A stretch of DNA of 34,223 bases, from assembly GCA_023416335.1 (NCBI GenBank), contig JAEZHY010000248.1, forward strand, positions 1-34,223, read 5' to 3'. The stretch comes from Pseudomonadota bacterium. Its GTDB lineage: Bacteria > Desulfobacterota > Syntrophobacteria > Syntrophobacterales > Syntrophobacteraceae. The translations under genes and the position numbers were made by a program. This document shows, in pieces, positions 21,721 to 29,323 of this stretch. Within the stretch, counting starts at the first letter, position 1, and every line of letters starts with the position of its first letter. The notes beneath the pieces are model-generated. The model saw nothing but the letters and a program-made list of their open reading frames with translations, searched no databases and had not been told where the DNA came from.

Positions 21721-23700
21721 TCAGGATGTCCCCAACCGCGCGAGATCCCGGTTGCCGTTGTTGAAATTACGCGCATTGAAGCGCTCCTGCAGCTTGGGGA
21801 AAAGAGCGAGGTCCGTGTGAGGCAGAAAAAGAGCGGCGATGTAGTTCTGCATGTAGGACGGCGTCTCCGAAAGTTCGAAGTTCGTCATCCTCTTCATCGT
21901 ATCGACGACATCCTTTCTGATGCGGTTTGTCAGGGAAGACATCCGCGCTCCCAGAAGCGAGCCGTTCCCGATATATGTGATCTTGTCGGGGTCCATTTCG
22001 GGAAGCAGGCCTATGACCATGGCTTTTTCAACGTCCACATGGCTTCCGAACCCGCCTGCGAGGACGATCCGGTCCAGGTCGGAAATCTTCAGTCCGACTT
22101 CTTCGAGTAGAGTCTGGCAACCGCTGTAAATGGCGCCCTTGGCCCTGATCAGGTTCTCGATGTCGATCTCTGTAATGACGATGTCTCTGTCGATCCGCGT
22201 TTCATTTCTCCAGGCCAGAACGTATTCGTAGTAGCCGTCTTTTCGGCGAATGCGCTTTGACTTGAGCGAGGGGTCGAATTTCCCGAGATTATCGATTATT
22301 CCGGCTTCGAAAAGATTCGCCACGATATTGATGAGTCCGGAACCGCAAATCCCCCGCGGTCTTTCATTGCCGACGGTAAGAATCATCGGCTCCAAAGTGC
22401 GCGGATCGATGGAAAAGTCCGTAATCGCGCCCTTGTCGGCGCGCATGCCGAATTGAATACCTCCGCCTTCGAAGGCCGGACCGGCAGAACATGCGGCACA
22501 GGTCAGCCAGTCCCTGTTGCCTATAACGATCTCCGCGTTAGTACCGATGTCTATAAAAAGCGAGAGCCGCCTGGAGAGATAAATGCCGGAGCCCATTATG
22601 CCCGCGACAATATCGCCTCCCACAAAACTCGAAATGTTCGGGTAAACCAGTGCCGTTACGTGGTCAGGAAGATTTATCCCCAGGAAAGCCGCCCGGATCG
22701 GAGGATAAAGAGTAGAAGCCGGAACATACGGAGAACGCCTGATATACCTCGGGTCGATTTTCAGCAGGATCTGCGTGAGGGTGGTATTTCCCGCAAGCGT
22801 TATTGACGATACTTCCTCGCAATTTACCGCCGAATCCGAGATGATCTTGTCTATCACCTTGTTGATGGTCTGCAGAAGTACCTCGTGCAACTTATCGAGT
22901 CCGCCCGGCCGTTCGGCAAACATGATTCGCGTTATGATGTCTTCGCCGTAGCTGATCTGGGCGTTGAAATCGCCGTATTCCGCCAGGACGTTGCCCGTGA
23001 TGAGATCTATCAGCTGTCCGTAAATCGTAGTGGTACCGATGTCTACCGCGATTGCATAGTTCCTGTCAGTCGTGTCGCCGGGTTCGATATTGCTGATGAG
23101 GGTCTTCCCCACTTCCGACACGGGCCTGGTCAGGGAGGCAGTCACCTTGAACCCGGATTTTCTCAGAATATCCGGTATCTTTCTTATCATCGGGAGTTCC
23201 GCCACGAGGCGGTGTTCACCGAATTGTGTCTTCAGAAATCCGATCAAACGGCTCGTATCGGCCAGATTGTCCCCGGCCGTGGGTTCGGGTATCTCGAGAT
23301 ATCTCTTCTCAACAGGCGGGATAAACAGGCCACGGCTCTTCAGGTATTCGAGGTTCATCTGCTGAACCCGGGCGGTCCGACGGGGCGAGCGATATTTGTT
23401 CAAAATACCCGCATCGACCTCGGATTCGACGGGAATGCGAACGTCCACGTCGCCTTTTATCCGGCAGAGGCAGGCAAGCCGAATATTCCTGTCCAGGTCT
23501 TCTCTGCTCAACCTTTCGGAAACGCCGCACTCAATCTGTCCTTTTTCAACTATTATCCGGCACTTGCCGCACTGCCCCGCACCTCCGCAGGATGCATTCA
23601 CATGAATGCCCGCTTCCATGGCGACATTCAGGACGGTCTCCCCGTCGGGAACAGATATTTCCGTGCCATAGGGCGAAAACCGGACTTTGTGTTTTTTCAT
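21721..23700 (-). CDS. RACo-like reductive activator of corrinoid proteins (2Fe-2S + ASKHA)
   Basis: A 659-residue protein. The N-terminal domain (about 1-95) binds a 2Fe-2S cluster (CGGAGQCGKC with C38, C44, C47 and a fourth Cys at 77). A linker region is followed by a large ATPase domain of the ASKHA/DUF4445 type: VDIGTTTIYGQLID near 218-231, FIDIGTNAEIVIGN, SAGPAFEGGGI, and VLAGGFGSHVD. RACo proteins use ATP to push an electron onto Co(II) corrinoids that have become oxidatively inactivated, restoring Co(I). AAGG precedes the ATG by about seven bases. The gene is convergent with the hut/methyltransferase block, and its obvious client is the corrinoid protein at 13452. It is not co-transcribed with that gene, so activation may be controlled separately. 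Confidence 0.92.
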   Translation of the reverse strand: MKKHKVRFSPYGTEISVPDGETVLNVAMEAGIHVNASCGGAGQCGKCRIIVEKGQIECGVSERLSREDLDRNIRLACLCRIKGDVDVRIPVESEVDAGILNKYRSPRRTARVQQMNLEYLKSRGLFIPPVEKRYLEIPEPTAGDNLADTSRLIGFLKTQFGEHRLVAELPMIRKIPDILRKSGFKVTASLTRPVSEVGKTLISNIEPGDTTDRNYAIAVDIGTTTIYGQLIDLITGNVLAEYGDFNAQISYGEDIITRIMFAERPGGLDKLHEVLLQTINKVIDKIISDSAVNCEEVSSITLAGNTTLTQILLKIDPRYIRRSPYVPASTLYPPIRAAFLGINLPDHVTALVYPNISSFVGGDIVAGIMGSGIYLSRRLSLFIDIGTNAEIVIGNRDWLTCAACSAGPAFEGGGIQFGMRADKGAITDFSIDPRTLEPMILTVGNERPRGICGSGLINIVANLFEAGIIDNLGKFDPSLKSKRIRRKDGYYEYVLAWRNETRIDRDIVITEIDIENLIRAKGAIYSGCQTLLEEVGLKISDLDRIVLAGGFGSHVDVEKAMVIGLLPEMDPDKITYIGNGSLLGARMSSLTNRIRKDVVDTMKRMTNFELSETPSYMQNYIAALFLPHTDLALFPKLQERFNARNFNNGNRDLARLGTS

Positions 23701-23926
23701 TTAGACCTTCCCTAACCAAATTCAGGCGTATTCTTATGAGTTTATTAAGTTTATCAAACCCAAATCACTTAACAAAACGAATTCATATTTCGAATTGCCG
23801 TTCTTCTCGAGAAGGATGCAGGGAGTGTTTTGAAACGATTGCTTTCAGAACTTGTGCTATACTCCGCATTCTTTCCGGTTCGGGTCGCTTTACTTGCAAA
23901 TGATACGAGCGAAAGAGGGAGAATCA
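23701..23926. promoter_or_regulatory. divergent promoter region, RACo-like gene and SbcC-like gene
   Basis: 226 bp between divergent starts, AT-rich near 23730-23800 compared with the neighbouring genes. Promoters for both are expected here, but I could not assign -35/-10 pairs with confidence. Confidence 0.35.
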
Positions 23927-24343
23927 ATGAGGCCTCAAGAACTTAGAATCAAAAACTTTGCGGGGATAAGAGAAGCTACTGTTCGCTTCGATGATGCTGC
24001 AGGCATGCAGATTGAATCAGACGGCAACTTCCCTGAGGATGGTCGGGCCAAAGAACTGATTCTGCAAGCACTCGACTGGGTGCTTTTCTGGAATGCCGCG
24101 GACGGAACCGGCGAGAAGGATTGCTCGGTTATATTCGAATTCGACAACTACGGCGTCCATCGCAAGTGCGGGAAAGAACCTTCCGAAGACTCGTTGAGGC
24201 TCTTTAAATACGCATCGGGGCTCTTCTGCTGTGCCACAACAGTCAAGGAACTGACCGCGGAATCGATCGAAGAAACTCGGAAAAAGATCGTCGAGGCGAT
24301 TGGATTTTCGGATGTGTCGCCTCTGCGGGATTACGTTCGCTGA
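23927..24343 (+). CDS. SbcC/RecF-like N-terminal fragment protein lacking a P-loop
   Basis: A 138-residue protein. The opening MRPQELRIKNFAGIREATVR resembles the first strands of SbcC/Rad50-type ATPases (MKPLxLxLxxFGxYxxxxxI-like). In those enzymes the next strand leads into the Walker A loop GxxGxGKT, but here the stretch reads MQIESDGNFPEDGRAKE and has no P-loop, yet continues with a helix (LILQALDWVLF) where SbcC has one. It ends after about 138 residues, before any coiled coil. AGAGGGA lies about six bases before the ATG. Either a decayed fragment or a small non-catalytic relative; no function should be assumed. It precedes the SDR gene on the same strand, separated by repeats. Confidence 0.55.
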   Translation: MRPQELRIKNFAGIREATVRFDDAAGMQIESDGNFPEDGRAKELILQALDWVLFWNAADGTGEKDCSVIFEFDNYGVHRKCGKEPSEDSLRLFKYASGLFCCATTVKELTAESIEETRKKIVEAIGFSDVSPLRDYVR

Positions 24344-24381
24344 CCTTTTATAGGCTCCAACATGAGTGAACACTGAGCGCG

Positions 24382-24429
24382 GCAGGGCGGGGGAACGGAG
24401 CGGGGTAAGCTTTACCGTGCCCACCGTCA
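24382..24429 (+). repeat. GTAGGGTGGG-type repeat with GGAGCGGAGCGGG-like insert
   Basis: GCAGGGCGGGGGAACGGAGC, then GGGGTAAGCTTTACCGTGCC, then CACCGTC. Matches the repeat at 21628 read on the other strand. Confidence 0.7.
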
Positions 24430-24443
24430 GGCCTGCCGGGACG

Positions 24444-24470
24444 GGGTTCCCAAGGCGGACCTTGGGAATC
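24444..24470. repeat. GGTTCCCAAGG-type palindrome
   Basis: GGGTTCCCAAGG CGGA CCTTGGGAATC. Third member of the family with 11402 and 19141; it lies about 40 bp before the SDR start. Confidence 0.75.
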
Positions 24471-24512
24471 AGCGGACGTATATTAAACAGAACATTGACG
24501 GAAGATAAGGTT

Positions 24513-25292
24513 ATGGAATTCGCAATTGTCACGGGCGCAGGATCCGGAATAGGCCGAGCCCTCGCAATCGAACTAAGCAGGACATCCATCCCCGTTATAG
24601 CCGTGGGGCGCCGCACGTCCCCTCTGCAGGAAACGGCGAGCCTGGCGCAAGGGACGGTTCGGGTCGTTTCGGCCGATATCGGCAAGGTCGAAGACTACCT
24701 CAAAATCTCTTCCGAAATCACACGCGGAGTAAGCATAAAGTACCTGATCCACACGGCCGGCACATGCCCCGTCGAATCCACTTTGGACATCACGCCCGAA
24801 TCCTGGAACCGAACGATGGCGACAAACCTGAACGGTCGGCTTTTCCTGACCCTTCACCTGCTCCCCCGGATGGAGAGCGGCAGCCGCATTTTATTCGTCG
24901 GTTCGAACTCGGCCACCACACCCCGTAAAGGCTGCGCGGCGTACTGCGCGTCCAAAGCGGCGTCCCACATGCTCCAGGAATGCCTCAAGCTGGAACTTGC
25001 GGATAAAGGAATTCTGGTGGGCAGCGCAATCCCGAGTCCGGTTCACACGCCTCTGCTCGACGCGCAAATGGATGCCGATCCTACACTCTTCCCGGACGGT
25101 GAGGAATATCGGAAGCTGCTGCAGGAGGGAAGGTTGATTCAGCCGAAAACGGTCGCGAAGTTCTACCGCTGGCTTCTGACGGACGTAGCCGCGAAGGATT
25201 ACACGGCATCCGAGTGGAACATCCAGGACGATTCGCACCACCGGTACTGGCTCGGTGGCGAAAGTATCTTCCAACCTAAGCAAAAAATATAA
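24513..25292 (+). CDS. short-chain dehydrogenase/reductase
   Basis: A 259-residue cytosolic NAD(P)-dependent oxidoreductase. The cofactor motif TGAGSGIG is at 7-14, the HTAG variant of NNAG at 80-83, the catalytic Ser in VGSNSA (129-134) and YCASK (Tyr144, Lys148), so it should be active. IPSPVHTPLLDAQMD after the active site forms the substrate lid. The substrate is not predictable. The start ATG at 24513 has AAGG nearby; the same frame is open further upstream only through repeat DNA. It stands alone between a repeat cluster and a MITE-like element, and is convergent with the E1 genes downstream. A link to the hut block is not shown. Confidence 0.88.
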   Translation: MEFAIVTGAGSGIGRALAIELSRTSIPVIAVGRRTSPLQETASLAQGTVRVVSADIGKVEDYLKISSEITRGVSIKYLIHTAGTCPVESTLDITPESWNRTMATNLNGRLFLTLHLLPRMESGSRILFVGSNSATTPRKGCAAYCASKAASHMLQECLKLELADKGILVGSAIPSPVHTPLLDAQMDADPTLFPDGEEYRKLLQEGRLIQPKTVAKFYRWLLTDVAAKDYTASEWNIQDDSHHRYWLGGESIFQPKQKI

Positions 25293-25630
25293 CCAAAAGA
25301 GCCCCAAACCGGGACGGCGGTAGGATGGGTGACAACCCATCGTTTTTTGGAGCGTAAGAGAATGATTGGCCGGAGAGGTTATAAGTCAGTGCAGGGAAGC
25401 ACGGAGTTGCCTTACGGAAAAAGGAATCGCATTCGATAGCCCCTGAGCTTCCCGGCGACCGAGAGGGGAAAGAACCTCAAAAAACGATGGGTTCCCGCTC
25501 CGCTCCCACCCATCCTACGCCCTAGGCCCCAAGACCGAAAATGGCGCGGTGGGAAACCCGCGCCATAACAGGCATTGAATCGATTCATTCGAGAATACGG
25601 CCAACTCAGGCCGGCTACCTTAATCGTACT
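25293..25630. other. gap between SDR and E1 beta genes, mostly MITE-like element
   Basis: 338 bp between convergent genes. Positions 25320-25518 are the MITE-like element; the remainder (25519-25630) has no feature I can name beyond a GGCGCG...CGCGCC dyad around 25541-25565 that could form a weak shared terminator. Confidence 0.5.
25320..25518. mobile_element. MITE-like ~200-bp element, copy B
   Basis: Begins GTAGGATGGGTGACAACCCA and ends CACCCATCCTAC, with AACCCATCGTTTTTT / AAAAAACGATGGGTT as inner inverted arms. The right end holds an extra CCCGCTCCGCTCC module between the two arm parts. The interior matches copy A at 21326-21522 in order and orientation. No coding capacity; mobilisation would need a transposase from elsewhere. 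Confidence 0.78.
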
Positions 25631-26608
25631 CTAAAACAACTCCATCACGGTCTTCACAACCGAATCCACACTCGGAATATAAAATTTCTCAAGCGGCGGA
25701 CTGAACGGAACCGGGATGTCCGGTCCTGTTACTCTTTTGAACGGCGCTTTCAGGCTCCCGAAAGCTTCTTCTGCAACAATGGCCGAAATCTCACCGGCGA
25801 ATCCGCCCGTTCGGGTGGCTTCGTGAAGCACGACCAGCCTGCCCGTCTTGCGCACCGACTTCAGGACAGTTTCTTTGTCCAGCGGAGCGAGCGTCCGCAG
25901 ATCGACCACCTCTGCGTCGATGCCTTTTTCGGCAAGCGCTCCCGCTGCCCCAAAAGCAACTCCGAGCATCTTGGACCAGGTTACGATCGTAACGTCCGAC
26001 CCGCTTTTCTTGACGTCTGCCGGGCCGATCGGTGTGAGGTATTCTTCTTCCGGAACGGGTCCCGGTACAAAGTAGAGGGCCATGTCCTCGATAAATATGA
26101 CAGGGTTCGGGTCCCTGATTGCCGACTTGAGAAGGCCTTTTGCGTCCGCCGGGCTTCCCGGCATGACAACCTTCAACCCCGGGCAATGGGCAACCCACGC
26201 TTCGAGATTATGCGAATGCTGGCATCCGGCCATGAACCCTGCCCCGCTTTTCATCCGAACTACCATGGGAAAGCTGGATTTTCCACCGGAAAGATAGCGA
26301 AGCTTCGCCGCATGGTTCACTATCATGTCGGAAGCTATGGTGAAAAAGGGGTTGAACATGATCTCCACCACCGGCTTCAATCCCATTACCGAAGCCCCCA
26401 CTGCCAGTCCCGCAATCGCCGCTTCCGAAACGGGCGTGTCCTTGACACGCGATGGGCCGAAATCCTCTAAGAGTCCGAAAGTCGGGAGAACCGGAGCCGC
26501 ATGAATTCCCGTTCCGACCCCTTCACCGGCGATGAACACATCGGGGTCGCGCGTCATTTCTTCTCTCAGGGCCTGATTGATTGCCTGCCCCATTGTAAGC
26601 TGCTGCAT
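25631..26608 (-). CDS. 2-oxoacid (or acetoin) dehydrogenase E1 component, beta subunit
   Basis: A 325-residue transketolase-type beta subunit that forms an alpha2-beta2 thiamine-diphosphate enzyme with the product of the gene upstream. Features: GEGVG at about 28-32 (usual GEDVG), the conserved VSEAAIAGLAVGASVMGLKP (60-79), MFNPFF...DMIVNHAAK, the QHSHNLEAW catalytic-loop region, and C-terminal VLHEATRTGGFAGEI. The family includes pyruvate, branched-chain 2-oxoacid and acetoin dehydrogenases; the sequence does not decide. AAGGAGA lies just before the ATG, 29 bases after the alpha stop. No E2 or E3 gene follows, so these must come from another locus or the pair works with another acceptor. Confidence 0.9.
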   Translation of the reverse strand: MQQLTMGQAINQALREEMTRDPDVFIAGEGVGTGIHAAPVLPTFGLLEDFGPSRVKDTPVSEAAIAGLAVGASVMGLKPVVEIMFNPFFTIASDMIVNHAAKLRYLSGGKSSFPMVVRMKSGAGFMAGCQHSHNLEAWVAHCPGLKVVMPGSPADAKGLLKSAIRDPNPVIFIEDMALYFVPGPVPEEEYLTPIGPADVKKSGSDVTIVTWSKMLGVAFGAAGALAEKGIDAEVVDLRTLAPLDKETVLKSVRKTGRLVVLHEATRTGGFAGEISAIVAEEAFGSLKAPFKRVTGPDIPVPFSPPLEKFYIPSVDSVVKTVMELF

Positions 26609-26637
26609 ATCATCTCCTTACCGGGCAAGATTTCACG

Positions 26638-27600
26638 CTATGCATAAACATCCTGGAGGGCTTCCTCCGGATCGGGCCACGGGCTCTTTTCCGCAAACAG
26701 GACCGCCTCATCGACTATCCTCTTTGCTTCCGCCTGCATCGATTCCAACTCCCGCTCCGAAGCGATCCCGCCGTCGAGCAATTCGCGACTCAACCGAGGA
26801 ATGGGGCATTTGGCCTTCCACTGCTCGATTTCGTCTTTCGGCTGGTAGAGCTGGTGATCGAGTTCTCCATGGCCGCGGCAGCGGTAGGTCTTGCACTCGA
26901 TGAGGGTCGGCCCCTGCCCTGCGGCGGCTCTTTCCCGCGCACGGAGGGCTGCCTGGTAGATCGCCGGAGCGTCGTTTCCGTCCACAATCTCTCCGGGCAT
27001 TGCATAGCCTGCCGCCCGGTCGGCAATGTTCGGCACCTTCGTATGTTCTTCGAACCGCTGTGCACCGGCGTAGACGTTATTCTCGCAGATGAAAACGACG
27101 GGCAGGTCCCATAGGCTTGCAAGGTTGAGGGCTTCATGGAACGAGCCCTCGTCTGCCGCGCCGTTTCCGAAGAAACATACGGATATGCTTGAAAATCCCC
27201 GGTATTTCTGCGCAAAGGCTGTCCCAACCGCAATCGGAAGCCCGCCGCCGACAACCGTGGTCGTGCAGAGAGCGTTCACCTCGGGGACCGCGATGTGGAG
27301 GGTCCCGCTCTTGCCCTTGTTAGAGCCGGTGCGCTTCCCGAAGCACTCGGCCAGGACTTCGCGGGGGTCTGCCCCTTTTGCAAGCAGGTGACTATGGCTT
27401 CTGTGATTGGAAATGATGACGTCTTCCGGATCCAGCGCGGCGCACACACCGGATCCGACCGCTTCCTGGCCGGTGGCCAGAATCATCATTCCCGGAATCT
27501 TGCCCTCGATTTGGCACAACTCCGTCAATTTCTCCTCGAATGCGCGAGCGAGAAGCATCGTGCGGAGCATCTCCAACAGCTTTTCTTTCGACGGCTGCAT
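26638..27600 (-). CDS. 2-oxoacid (or acetoin) dehydrogenase E1 component, alpha subunit
   Basis: A 320-residue alpha subunit, first of a two-gene pair. Conserved parts: GQEAVGSGVCAAL near 44-56, the HRSHSHLLAKG loop (66-76), and the thiamine-diphosphate/Mg motif ending in CENN (172-175). The motif that normally starts GDG reads GNGAADEG here (145-152), so the Mg-binding Asp is replaced by Asn146. That is uncommon and may lower or alter activity, or reflect a subfamily habit. AGGAGA precedes the ATG by four bases. The gene is preceded on the same strand by the NodT-type outer-membrane gene 59 bp away, although the functions look unrelated. Confidence 0.9.
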   Translation of the reverse strand: MQPSKEKLLEMLRTMLLARAFEEKLTELCQIEGKIPGMMILATGQEAVGSGVCAALDPEDVIISNHRSHSHLLAKGADPREVLAECFGKRTGSNKGKSGTLHIAVPEVNALCTTTVVGGGLPIAVGTAFAQKYRGFSSISVCFFGNGAADEGSFHEALNLASLWDLPVVFICENNVYAGAQRFEEHTKVPNIADRAAGYAMPGEIVDGNDAPAIYQAALRARERAAAGQGPTLIECKTYRCRGHGELDHQLYQPKDEIEQWKAKCPIPRLSRELLDGGIASERELESMQAEAKRIVDEAVLFAEKSPWPDPEEALQDVYA

Positions 27601-27659
27601 AGATCTCCTATCGGAAATGTGGGTAATATCAAGACAGAATTATACGCGAGGATGAACCA

Positions 27660-29099
27660 TCAGGGAACGTCCCATCCGCCTCCCAAAGCCTTGTAAAGAG
27701 AGACCAGATTGGTCGAGACCTGCTGACTGCTGAGAGCAAGCTGTTCCTGAGTCTGGTAAAGCGAACGCTGGCTGTCGAGCACACGGAGGAAATCGACCAG
27801 GCCCTTCGAATAGAGTTCGCTGGAAATGTCGTAGGCCCGCTGGTTGGACCGGACCGCGGATTCCAGGGAATCTCTCCTCACCTGTTCCTTCGAATAGGCA
27901 ATCAGAGAACTCTCCACGTCCTGCACAGCGGTGAGAATCGTCTTTTCATATGTCGCCAATGCCTGCTCCGTCCGGGCCTTCTGGACTTCTATGTTGGCCC
28001 GGGTGCTGCCTGCATTGAAAATGTTCCAATTGAAACTCGGGCCGAAACTCCAAAAGGAACTCGATGATTTGGCGATATCTGCGAGGCTCATACTGGCCTG
28101 GCCTATGTTGCCCGTGAGGTTGAAACGGGGGTACAGGTCCGCGGTTGCAACCCCGATTCTGGCCGTTGCTGCGGCAAGCTGCCGTTCCGCGCGCCGAATG
28201 TCCGGTCTGCGGCGCAGAAGATCGGACGGAAGTCCGACGGGCACTTCCGGAGGAATTCCCGGAATTGGCGCTTCCTTCAAAAGCTGATCGACCAGCGGCT
28301 CGGGAGTCGTTCCCAGAAGTGTGGCGAGCTGATAGATGGACTGTTTGATCGTGGTTTCGATAACCGGCACCTGGGCTTCCGTATTGGCAAGCTGTGCCTG
28401 CGCCTGAGAAACGTCCAGGTCGCTGCTCAGTCCGGCCTGGAAGCGCTCCTGCGTCAACTGGACCGTTTGTCGCTGCGCTTCTATGTTCTTATTTGCGATA
28501 TCGAGCCGGAGCTGCGCGCCGCGCAGCGTGAGATAATTGACCGATACCTCGGAAAGAAGAGTGACCAGGACATCGCGGTAGTTCTCTTCCGATGCGGAAA
28601 GATCCGCAGTTGCGGCCTCAACCGTTCTTCTTACCCGTCCGAAGACGTCCAGTTCCCAACTGGCATCGAAGCCGCCCTGGTAGAGGTCGGCACCGCCGGA
28701 GAAGGTGCCTCCATGGATCGGCCCGGAAGCCCCGGGTGCATTGGCGCTCCCCCGTTCACGCTGGTACTGGCCGCTTGTATTTACGGTCGGAAAGAGCCCT
28801 GAAGCCGCTATAACTCGCTGTCCCCGCGCCTCCAGGATCCTGGCGTTCGCCAGTTTGAGATCCTTATTCGCCGATACTCCCTGCCCGATAAGCCGGTTCA
28901 GAATCTGGTCGTTAAATAGTGTCCACCAGTGGCCCATGTCCGCCGATTGCACGACTGCAACGCTAGGAGAAGTCTCAACCCACTTCGGGGGCATTTCGTC
29001 TTTTGGTTTTTTATAATCCGGGCCGACCATGCACCCGCTGAAAACAAAACAGGCAAGAGCAACCGAAAGCGACTTTCCGAAAGGGACACTACTATTCAT
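27660..29099 (-). CDS. RND efflux outer-membrane lipoprotein, NodT/OprM family
   Basis: A 479-residue TolC-fold channel. The N-terminus is a lipoprotein signal with lipobox VFSGC (Cys23), followed by MVGPDYKKP, the classic opening of the NodT family. Two repeated outer-membrane-efflux halves follow; typical stretches are WELDVFGRVRR, SEVSVNYLTLRGAQLRLDIA, GLPSDLLRRRPDIRRAERQL and GLVDFLRVLDSQRSLYQTQE. It forms the outer-membrane exit of a tripartite efflux pump. No RND pump or periplasmic adaptor gene is nearby, so partners are encoded elsewhere. I chose the ATG at 29099 with GGAG seven bases upstream; a TTG four codons earlier overlaps that site. No substrate can be inferred. Confidence 0.92.
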   Translation of the reverse strand: MNSSVPFGKSLSVALACFVFSGCMVGPDYKKPKDEMPPKWVETSPSVAVVQSADMGHWWTLFNDQILNRLIGQGVSANKDLKLANARILEARGQRVIAASGLFPTVNTSGQYQRERGSANAPGASGPIHGGTFSGGADLYQGGFDASWELDVFGRVRRTVEAATADLSASEENYRDVLVTLLSEVSVNYLTLRGAQLRLDIANKNIEAQRQTVQLTQERFQAGLSSDLDVSQAQAQLANTEAQVPVIETTIKQSIYQLATLLGTTPEPLVDQLLKEAPIPGIPPEVPVGLPSDLLRRRPDIRRAERQLAAATARIGVATADLYPRFNLTGNIGQASMSLADIAKSSSSFWSFGPSFNWNIFNAGSTRANIEVQKARTEQALATYEKTILTAVQDVESSLIAYSKEQVRRDSLESAVRSNQRAYDISSELYSKGLVDFLRVLDSQRSLYQTQEQLALSSQQVSTNLVSLYKALGGGWDVP

Positions 29100-29323
29100 A
29101 AACAGCTCCAAATCAGTTTTTCAGTGCCGAGGGCTTTTCAATCAGAGAGTCTCTGTGTATATGACTCAGCGCGGGGATTTGTCAAATCATATCGACAAGT
29201 AGTCTGACGCGGGTATTGTTGTCGGGGCGCAGGGAACTCAAGGGTCCGCGGAGTGCAGCACCCCGTTAAGAGACGAGGTACACAAGCTATAACTTTTTGG
29301 CGTAAGTATTGACTTCCGGAAGG

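Noticed and set aside
24366..24512. N-terminal extension of the SDR
   Set aside because: Made from dispersed repeats; the TGxxxGIG motif belongs at the very N-terminus, as given by the ATG at 24513.
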